A program made the translations under genes and the position numbers. Shown piece after piece: positions 8,516 to 12,802 of a stretch of 12,802 bases of DNA. Below the pieces are notes generated by a model, which saw only the letters and a program-made list of their open reading frames with translations, searched no databases and had not been told where the DNA came from. Position 1 is the first letter of the stretch, and the number at the start of each line of letters is the position of its first letter. This DNA comes from an uncultured Coriobacteriaceae bacterium (GTDB lineage: Bacteria > Actinomycetota > Coriobacteriia > Coriobacteriales > Eggerthellaceae), in NCBI GenBank assembly GCA_902781245.1, contig CACZIP010000026.1, forward strand, positions 1 to 12,802, in the 5' to 3' direction.

Positions 8516-9020
8516 ATGACGTTCACGACAAAGCTGCTTATCGACAACTACATCAACGCCTACGATGTCGACGGCAAGTTCTGGTACTACGACCTCATGT
8601 TCGCCCCAGGCGGAATGGACAGCAACAATACAGAAATCGAAACCGAGGCGTCGCTACGTGATCGGCTACCTTGCGACCTTGTACCTGAGCGATCCCGCCG
8701 TGCGCTACAACTATGATAACAAGGCATCGTCGGTGAAGGTTGTGGACAGCGCGACCACCGTGGATGCCCTCAAGCTGCCCGAAGGCAGCCATCCCAGCAG
8801 GTCCATCCTTGAAGACTTCAGCGTGTATTTCACATCGCTGATCGATCAGAGCAAGAAGGAATCCTCGAACTGCATGACAATCATCAACAGCAACGACATG
8901 ATTCCCTCCACCGTGAAGAGCGACACGGCTTACATTGGCGCTGGAAAGTCCAACCCAGATAAGGCGAAGGCGACTTGCAACCGCCTAAAACAACCATTCA
9001 TTGCCGCAGGCGAGGCATAA
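8516..9020 (+). pseudogene. Frameshifted gene fragment of unknown family
   Basis: Two overlapping plus-strand frames read like one protein. The first runs from ATG 8516 (MTFTTKLLIDNYINAYDVDG) through 'FWYYDLMFAPGGMDSNNTEI'. The second takes over near 8645-8656 with 'RRYVIGYLATLYLSDPAVRY' and continues to about 8985 with 'SRSILEDFSVYFTSLID' and 'NCMTIINSNDMIPSTV'. The amino-acid composition and third-position GC look coding in frame 1 only before the shift and in frame 2 only after it, so one extra base (or two missing) broke the gene. The 3' end (about 35 bases) is antisense to the Nif11-like peptide gene and probably not original. Residues before ATG 8516 are open only to the TAA at 8489. 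I do not recognise the family. Confidence 0.6.
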
Positions 9021-9260
9021 GAGCATATAGGTCCTATAGTCAACTGTCACGTGCGTGCTGCCGCATTTCGGGCATTTGATCGGATCCTTGCAGCCTCCCG
9101 CCTCTGGGTCGTCGCCGCCGGCGATGGCCGCCAGAGCCTCGTCGGGCAGCGGCACCTTGGCCTCCTTGGCAAGCGCCATCAGCTCCCCGACGCTGCCGCA
9201 GGCGCGGGCCTTCTCCTGCAGTTCGGGGCTTAGGTCCTTGATGTGGCTCTCGATGTCCAT
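8985..9260 (-). CDS. Nif11-type leader peptide with zinc-ribbon core (putative RiPP precursor)
   Basis: A 91-residue protein in two parts. Residues 1-49 are an amphipathic Nif11-like leader: 'LSPELQEKARACGSVGELMA', then 'LAKEAKVPLPDEALAAIAGG', with a double-Gly cleavage motif at 48-49 as in peptides matured by bifunctional C39-peptidase transporters. Residues 50-91 are the core, beginning DDPEAGGC. It carries a four-Cys zinc-ribbon pattern, CPKCG (C63, C66) and CLACG (C82, C85), plus an extra C57. It has a good ribosome site (AGGGGG, 6 bases before the ATG) and its own -10 box. No lanthipeptide synthetase, radical SAM maturase or C39 transporter is intact in the window, although a radical SAM remnant lies 1.6 kb upstream. 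It could instead be a small zinc protein that uses a Nif11 helix. Confidence 0.8.
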   Translation of the reverse strand: MDIESHIKDLSPELQEKARACGSVGELMALAKEAKVPLPDEALAAIAGGDDPEAGGCKDPIKCPKCGSTHVTVDYRTYMLLCLACGNEWLF

Positions 9261-9313
9261 GATCTACCCCCTCTTTATCTGGGCGATGGTTCGAGGCTTT
9301 CGCCTTCCGTCAT

Positions 9314-9319
9314 ATTATA
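9314..9319 (-). promoter_or_regulatory. -10 box (TATAAT) of the Nif11-like peptide gene
   Basis: A perfect TATAAT on the minus strand, 53 bases before the ATG at 9260; no clear -35 element. The leader contains a small GAAA-tetraloop hairpin (AGGC-GAAA-GCCT, about 9294-9305) ahead of the ribosome site. Confidence 0.5.
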
Positions 9320-9325
9320 CGTTGA

Positions 9326-9475
9326 GTGAAATGTAAACGTTTCAGGGAACAAAGCCCGAAAAGCCAGCTGCAGGGCATTCACGTCGCAACCGATAAGAGC
9401 GATCTTGTCTGGCTGGGCATCATCCATTACAGCTGCAGAAGCTGCGGCCGCAAATGGGATGAGGCTATTGACTAG
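9326..9475 (+). pseudogene. Zinc-ribbon protein remnant
   Basis: A 49-codon frame from GTG 9326 to TAG 9475 that ends 'WLGIIHYSCRSCGRKWDEAI' plus Asp. The CRSCG knuckle followed by KWDE is a typical second half of a small zinc ribbon. The expected CPxCG first knuckle is absent and the upstream residues (KCKRFREQSPKSQ) look random, so this is probably only the 3' end of a gene. It lies head to head with the Nif11/zinc-ribbon peptide gene, whose core ends in a comparable CLACGNEW, so it may be the tail of a lost paralogue (inference). The minus-strand 80-codon frame over the same bases is its antisense. Confidence 0.5.
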
Positions 9476-9500
9476 CCAACCTGCACGATGACCCACCTCA

Positions 9501-10856
9501 TCATCGAGTAAGGTCATGCACCCAGCGGAAACGGTTCACAACGATGGCGTTGGGGATGCACTTCAGCACCTGATCGCTCTTGAGAATCGCGAAGGTCACG
9601 AGCGGAGGCCAGCCGAACACGAAAGCACTCAAGAAGGCGCCGACAACCGCTACGCCCAACGTGAAAATCAAGTCCATCACAAACGCGAACATCGTGTTGC
9701 CACCCGCTGCAATGACGCCGCACATGCACGGGTACTCATAGCAGCTGCAAACGACCGTGAAGCACAAGATGTGCATCATCGACGCGGCCAGCGCGCTGGC
9801 CTCCGCGCTGATGTCGTAGAACCCCAGCACGAAATCGATGCTGAAGAACAGCACGGCACTCGTCGCCAGGCCAATCGCCAAGTACAGCAGCTGCATGGTG
9901 CGCGCGTAGCTCTTCACGAGGTCCATGCGGCCCGAGCCGATGGCGCGACCGATCATCACCGAGCTCGAGTTCGCTGTGCCAAAGCCGAACACCGTGACGA
10001 TCTGGTGCATCATGACAGCAATCGAATTCGCAGCGATAACCGGCTGGGTCAGCCGCCCCAGGATAGCAATCTGCAGGATGTTCGCGATACCGAACGCGAC
10101 GCCCTCGCCGACAACGGGCAAGGCGACCTTCAGAAAATCTTTGAGGAAATATCCGTCAGGCGCGATGAAGCTGCCCAACCGCAACGGCAGCCTCTTGTTT
10201 CGCACCGCAAAGACGAGGACGATTGTGACCTCGAATATGCGGGCGATCAAGCTCGACCACGCAGCACCCTCGATGCCGAGCTCCGGTGCACCGCAGTTGC
10301 CAAAAATGAACAGCCAGTTACCTATCACGTTCAAAACAAGACTGACGAGCGACACCACGGGCCCGAGCCGCGTGATACCCACCCCGCGCAGGCACAACAC
10401 GAGCGCCGCCTGCATGGGGAAGATGAGGTATGTCACCCCGATAACCCGCAGGTAGCGCACCGCATCTGCCGCCACAGCCGTCTCGTCCGTGAGCAGGGAC
10501 ACGACGCCTTCGGGCGCAGCCACGCACACGACGCAAAACAGCACGCCGGCACCGATCGCGAACTTCATGGTGAGCGCAATGATGCGTCTCACCGATTGGT
10601 GGTCGCCTTTGCCCCAGTATTGCGCGATGAGGATCACACCACCCGCACCCAGCCCGTTCACGCTGGTCATCTGCAAGAGGTATTGAATCTGGTTGATTAT
10701 GGAAGATGCTGCCAGCGACGTCTCGCTGTATTGCCCGAGCATCATGTTGTCGGCGAGGTTCACCGAATACGACAGCAAGTTCTGCAGTCCCATCATGGCC
10801 GTCAGCCAGAGGAACTCGCGGTAGAACGCCGGGTCTTTCACCAGGAATCTTTGCAT
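9501..10856 (-). CDS. MATE family efflux transporter
   Basis: A 451-residue protein with about 12 membrane helices and typical MATE sequence: 'FLWLTAMMGLQNLLSYSVNL' then 'ADNMMLGQYSETSLAASSI' near the N-terminus, 'GLGAGGVILIAQYWGKGD' in helix 2-3, a second-half repeat beginning near residue 235 with 'VGEGVAFGIANILQIAILGR', and 'FGTANSSSVMIGRAIGSGR' mirroring the first half. MATE proteins export cationic drugs or metabolites using sodium or proton gradients; the substrate here is unknown. Length is normal. The ATG at 10856 has only a weak upstream TAGGCG. Twelve bases upstream, in the same frame, is the TAG that ends a radical SAM remnant, so the gene now lies behind that gene's promoter (TATAAT at 11034-11039). 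The start could be a secondary one. Confidence 0.92.
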   Translation of the reverse strand: MQRFLVKDPAFYREFLWLTAMMGLQNLLSYSVNLADNMMLGQYSETSLAASSIINQIQYLLQMTSVNGLGAGGVILIAQYWGKGDHQSVRRIIALTMKFAIGAGVLFCVVCVAAPEGVVSLLTDETAVAADAVRYLRVIGVTYLIFPMQAALVLCLRGVGITRLGPVVSLVSLVLNVIGNWLFIFGNCGAPELGIEGAAWSSLIARIFEVTIVLVFAVRNKRLPLRLGSFIAPDGYFLKDFLKVALPVVGEGVAFGIANILQIAILGRLTQPVIAANSIAVMMHQIVTVFGFGTANSSSVMIGRAIGSGRMDLVKSYARTMQLLYLAIGLATSAVLFFSIDFVLGFYDISAEASALAASMMHILCFTVVCSCYEYPCMCGVIAAGGNTMFAFVMDLIFTLGVAVVGAFLSAFVFGWPPLVTFAILKSDQVLKCIPNAIVVNRFRWVHDLTR

Positions 10857-10865
10857 GCGACGCGC

Positions 10866-11006
10866 CTACGACGCGGGCGTTAACTTCACGTCCCGGTACA
10901 TCGAGCAGAACCTGCACTTGTTGTGGCTACACCCCATGCTCGCCTGCAACAGCAGCGATCTCTCTTCGAAAGGTGGCCTGAACGTAACGCCCGTGTAGTG
11001 CATCAT
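10866..11006 (-). pseudogene. N-terminal remnant of a radical SAM enzyme
   Basis: From ATG-ATG at 11006/11003, preceded by AGGGGG, one frame reads MMHYTGVTFRPPFERE. A second frame then reads SLLLQASMGCSHNKCRFC followed by SMYRDVKLTPAS and TAG at 10868-10866. Together these are the conserved N-terminus of a radical SAM family: MHYTG-RPPxE, then the CxxxKCxFC iron-sulfur motif. Restoring one AG unit in the GAAAGAGAGATCG tract would join the frames, so a dinucleotide slip is the likely lesion. The catalytic barrel after 'MYRDV' is gone and the MATE gene follows 10 bases later in the same frame. The plus-strand frame over these bases is its shadow. It is probably a deletion product fused to the MATE 5' end. 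Confidence 0.75.
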
Positions 11007-11033
11007 GATGTGCCCCCTGTTCCTTTTGGCAGC

Positions 11034-11039
11034 ATTATA
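11034..11039 (-). promoter_or_regulatory. -10 box (TATAAT) upstream of the radical SAM remnant and MATE gene
   Basis: A perfect TATAAT on the minus strand about 28 bases before the ATG-ATG of the radical SAM remnant; no clear -35 hexamer. It probably still drives the MATE gene. Confidence 0.45.
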
Positions 11040-11193
11040 ACAAGCGATGCGGCGTCGATATCTTCATGAAGCCGCCTTGAAAGAAGCCGCGATCGCACGA
11101 AGGTCGGGCAAGACGTATGTGATGCCTGCAGCCGCTTCCACCAAAGCCGCATCATGCGACACAAGCAAGAGTGCTCCAGGATACGCGGAAAGA

Positions 11194-11222
11194 ATGAGCC
11201 ACTCCCCAGGAGAGTGGCTCAT
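11194..11222. repeat. Perfect 11-bp inverted repeat, 7-base loop
   Basis: ATGAGCCACTC and GAGTGGCTCAT flank CCCAGGA. The right arm runs into the first unit of the 14-base tandem array. No T-run follows on either strand, so it is not a standard terminator. It lies at the frame break of the ABC ATPase remnant and may reflect template switching during replication (inference). Confidence 0.8.
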
Positions 11223-11276
11223 CGAGGGCAACCCATCGAGGGCGGCTCATCGAGAGCGACTCATCGAGGGCGACCC
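11216..11276. repeat. 14-base tandem repeat, four units plus a 5-base partial
   Basis: Units start at 11216, 11230, 11244 and 11258; a partial GACCC follows at 11272. Plus-strand consensus is RRCYCATCGAGGGC, with differences only in the first four bases and at one internal base. On the minus strand each unit reads GCCCTCGATGAGYC, which in frame encodes ALDE, the Walker B box. Three extra units add 42 bases (14 codons) and keep the frame. Confidence 0.85.
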
Positions 11277-11388
11277 GTTCACGCCGAGCCATCTGAGAAG
11301 CAAGAGAGCACAGACGTGCATTGTTGTATCGCGCCATCTGCGCAATACGTCAACTACAGGTCTCCTTGGAACAAGACCCAAGTCGGCT

Positions 11389-11925
11389 TTACTTGGTTAA
11401 TTGACTCACTACGATTTGCTCGAGGTCGTCCAACTCGATGAGCAAAGCAATCGCAACAAGTTGGCACTGCGTGTCGGAGTCCAAGAGCAAATCGGTATCT
11501 CCCTCGCATGCGGGCGCATGCTGTGCGTCGGTAGCCGAAGCATGCGCGAACGAATCGCCCATGCGCGCGTAAGCCTTGATGTGGCCGACAATGGCGCCAG
11601 CAGACTCGACCTGCTGTGCGACACCTTGCAAAGCCTCGACGAGCGTCTCGAACGTCACACCCGAGCCCGACTGCGCATGAATGGTTGCCGACACGGTCGA
11701 AGCCTGCTCGTGCACATGCGATTCCAAAGTTGCTGTGCCCCACCCGATTTCGATCTCGTGATCATGCGCGTGCTCGTGGTCGTGGTGATGGTGGTGATCA
11801 TGACCATGAGCATGGTCGTGATGCTCGTGCTCATGCGCGTGCTCATGATCATGCACGTGCTCGTGATCATGGTCGTGACATCCGCAGGTGCAATCCGGAC
11901 CGTGATCTTCGCGAATCTCGCTCAT
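11389..11925 (-). CDS. His-rich metal-binding protein, partner of the CobW-type GTPase
   Basis: A 178-residue protein starting MSEIREDHGPDCTCGCH. The frame is open further upstream, but this ATG is preceded by GGGTGA and follows the GTPase stop by one base, so the two are translationally coupled. Residues 12-17 are CTCGCH. Residues 17-56 are an almost uninterrupted His/Asp/Glu run with about 27 His, a metal reservoir or sensor typical of nickel, zinc or cobalt chaperones. Residues 60-178 form a separate acidic mixed alpha/beta region ('VTFETLVEALQGVAQQVESA', then GAIVGHIKAYA) that I do not recognise. In COG0523 GTPases a His-rich segment often lies within the same chain, so here it appears supplied in trans to load or store metal for the GTPase (inference). 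Which metal cannot be told. Confidence 0.82.
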   Translation of the reverse strand: MSEIREDHGPDCTCGCHDHDHEHVHDHEHAHEHEHHDHAHGHDHHHHHDHEHAHDHEIEIGWGTATLESHVHEQASTVSATIHAQSGSGVTFETLVEALQGVAQQVESAGAIVGHIKAYARMGDSFAHASATDAQHAPACEGDTDLLLDSDTQCQLVAIALLIELDDLEQIVVSQLTK

Positions 11926-11926
11926 G

Positions 11927-12532
11927 CTAGTCACCCACAATCCTGTCGAGCAGAGCAGCGTCAACGGGCTCGCTGGCACTCATCCGCACAATGGGCACAT
12001 CCGAATTGATTGCGTGCACATCGTCTTCGATTTCATCAAGCACGTCGTCCTCGGCCAGATCGACCTTGTTTACGCACACGATATCCGCCGGCTCAATCTG
12101 AGCGGTCAGCAACATCTGCAGTGCCAACTTGATACGCTGCCAGCGCGCAGCGTCTACAAGCGTCACGATGCGCACGGGATAGCCACCGTACTTGCGCAAA
12201 TTGATCGCCATAGTATCAGGCGTTGCCACACCCGTCGCTTCCAAGATGACCAGGTTCGGCTCGAGCTCTTCCTCGAGCTTTTGCACCGCAGGGATCAGCT
12301 GGCCGATGAGCGTGCAGCACACGCACCCCGACAGCATCTCGGTCACCGAGTAGCCTGCTTCCTGAATGATGCTCGAGTCGACCGATGCCGAACCGATCTC
12401 GTTCTCGACGATTGCAATGCGGAAGTCTGCGCCCTCGCGCTCGCGCAACCGCTCGATCATGCGCACAAGAACAGTCGTCTTGCCTGAACCCAGAAAACCA
12501 CTCAGGATGATGACCTTCGGTTTCTCTTGCAT
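11927..12532 (-). CDS. CobW/COG0523 family GTPase, G domain only (metallochaperone)
   Basis: A 201-residue protein starting MQEKPKVIILSGFLGSGKTT; ATG at 12532 with AGGAG five bases upstream. The longer open frame to 12745 lies over the promoter and has no family similarity. Motifs: Walker A GFLGSGKT (12-19), ENEIG (43-47), the COG0523 metal-site GCVCC (69-73), EATG at 98-101 in the Walker B position, and NKVD (155-158) for guanine. The chain ends soon after the last G-domain strand and lacks the usual CobW C-terminal domain; most family members are 300-400 residues. The family couples GTP hydrolysis to delivery of zinc, cobalt or other metals. The EATG variant resembles the subgroup seen near corrinoid methyltransferases in anaerobes, but no such enzyme is in the window. 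It is co-transcribed with the downstream His-rich protein. Confidence 0.92.
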   Translation of the reverse strand: MQEKPKVIILSGFLGSGKTTVLVRMIERLREREGADFRIAIVENEIGSASVDSSIIQEAGYSVTEMLSGCVCCTLIGQLIPAVQKLEEELEPNLVILEATGVATPDTMAINLRKYGGYPVRIVTLVDAARWQRIKLALQMLLTAQIEPADIVCVNKVDLAEDDVLDEIEDDVHAINSDVPIVRMSASEPVDAALLDRIVGD

Positions 12533-12566
12533 ATCCGCTCCTGTCGTTACAGTTACTTCAAACCTT

Positions 12567-12594
12567 ATTGTAGTTGAAAGCATGGCTGCCTCAA
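12567..12594 (-). promoter_or_regulatory. Promoter of the GTPase/His-rich operon
   Basis: On the minus strand TTGAGG (12594-12589), a 16-base spacer and TACAAT (12572-12567) form a good sigma-70-type promoter about 35 bases before the ATG. The leader contains the direct repeat GTAAC-T-GTAAC (about 12548-12558), a possible regulator site. Confidence 0.6.
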
Positions 12595-12802
12595 CCATCT
12601 CGAACGCAAGCAGAAACATGCCCCGATCATCTCCCATGCGAGACGAAACATGCCTCAAGCATTCGGAATGCAAGCACAAGCAATCCTCGACACCCCAGAA
12701 GCACTCGCCTTGCACGAAATTGAAATAAAAATGCCAAAAAATCAATGATATCTGAGGATTTTTCGAGGTGACATTTGTTACCGATTCTTTTCGGGCCCTC
12801 TG
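12595..12802. promoter_or_regulatory. Gene-free, AT-rich end with operator-like dyad
   Basis: No convincing gene lies here on either strand. GAAACATGCC occurs twice (about 12623 and 12646). From about 12720 the sequence becomes AT-rich. At 12767-12782 GGTGACATTTGTTACC is a palindrome with one mismatched pair, resembling a repressor operator for whatever gene lies beyond the window. Confidence 0.4.

Larger units (their letters stand above)
11064..11349 (-). pseudogene. Degraded C-terminal part of an ABC transporter ATPase
   Basis: In one minus-strand frame the segment ending at TGA 11066-11064 reads EWLILSAYPGALLLVSHD, then AALVEAAAGITYVLPD and a short Ala-rich tail. YPGALLLVSHD is the D-loop to H-switch region of ABC ATPases, most like the ABC-F type. 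Just upstream, in another frame, is 'RERVALDE' and then 'RWVALDEPLSW', a Walker B region (LDEP). The stretch before it (RIAQMARYNNARL) may correspond to the helix after the signature motif. Between Walker B and the D-loop a frameshift, a 42-base tandem expansion and an inverted repeat disrupt the gene. The nucleotide-binding P-loop half is absent. ATPase identity rests on the YPGALLLVSHD and LDEP segments. Confidence 0.65.

Noticed and set aside
9275..9517. 80-codon minus-strand ORF downstream of the MATE gene
   Set aside because: Antisense of the CRSCG zinc-ribbon remnant, overlaps the MATE 3' end and the Nif11-like peptide promoter, and has no recognisable features.
9516..10883. 455-codon plus-strand ORF
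   Set aside because: Antisense of the MATE transporter; composition rich in His, Arg, Asp and Gln with no family resemblance.
10855..10998. 47-codon plus-strand ORF (MRRAYDAGVNFTSRYIEQ...)
   Set aside because: It looks protein-like but is the exact antisense of the radical SAM CxxxKCxFC segment, which explains the sequence better.
11194..11222. Rho-independent terminator
   Set aside because: No T-run follows the stem on either strand and it lies inside a coding remnant.
11216..11276. CRISPR array
   Set aside because: Units are 14 bases, directly abutting and without spacers; it is a simple tandem duplication.
11047..11400. 117-codon plus-strand ORF across the tandem repeats
   Set aside because: Antisense of the ABC ATPase remnant; the opposite strand has the recognisable motifs.
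11401..12009. 202-codon plus-strand ORF with a hydrophobic Val/Met run
   Set aside because: The apparent membrane segment is the reverse complement of the His-rich codons (CAT/CAC read as ATG/GTG).

Overview
The window is high-GC bacterial DNA with dense coding on the minus strand. The gene set points to an anaerobic gut- or mouth-type actinobacterium of the Coriobacteriia (Eggerthellaceae-like). It includes paired YhgE/Pip proteins with a TetR regulator, a tannase-like hydrolase fragment with a LysR regulator, a Nif11-type leader peptide with a zinc-ribbon core, and a short COG0523 GTPase with a His-rich partner. This assignment is inferred from gene content and codon use; no rRNA or marker gene is present.

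Layout. Bases 1-5400: the 3' end of a TetR regulator (+) converges on a two-gene operon (-) of large YhgE/Pip membrane proteins that overlap by 4 bases. The operon promoter region holds a cluster of dyads and direct repeats suited to a TetR-type operator. Bases 5400-6180: two broken genes meet tail to tail, the C-terminal quarter of a tannase-like alpha/beta hydrolase (+) and the DNA-binding half of a LysR regulator (-). Bases 6180-8350: a coupled pair (-) of a lipoprotein and a Bcr/CflA-type MFS exporter, the latter probably starting at a TTG. Bases 8500-9500: a frameshifted unknown gene (+), an intact Nif11-like leader/zinc-ribbon peptide (-), and a zinc-ribbon remnant (+). Bases 9500-11010: a full-length MATE transporter (-), preceded in its own reading frame by the first ~45 codons of a radical SAM enzyme carrying a frameshift and an amber stop. 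Bases 11060-11350: the degraded C-terminal part of an ABC ATPase (-), in which the Walker B segment has expanded into four 14-base tandem repeats beside an 11-bp perfect hairpin. Bases 11389-12802: a promoter and a two-gene operon (-) of a CobW/COG0523 G-domain-only GTPase and a His-rich metal-binding protein, followed by an AT-rich, gene-free end with an operator-like dyad.

The main theme is gene decay. Between 5.4 and 11.4 kb at least six partial or frameshifted genes lie between intact transporters, which looks like a turnover region. The intact material most worth following is the RiPP-like zinc-ribbon peptide, the split GTPase/His-rich pair, and the YhgE pair with its unusual C-terminal extension. 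Several remnants (radical SAM, ABC ATPase, zinc-ribbon fragment) have no long ORF and were found by reading short frames.
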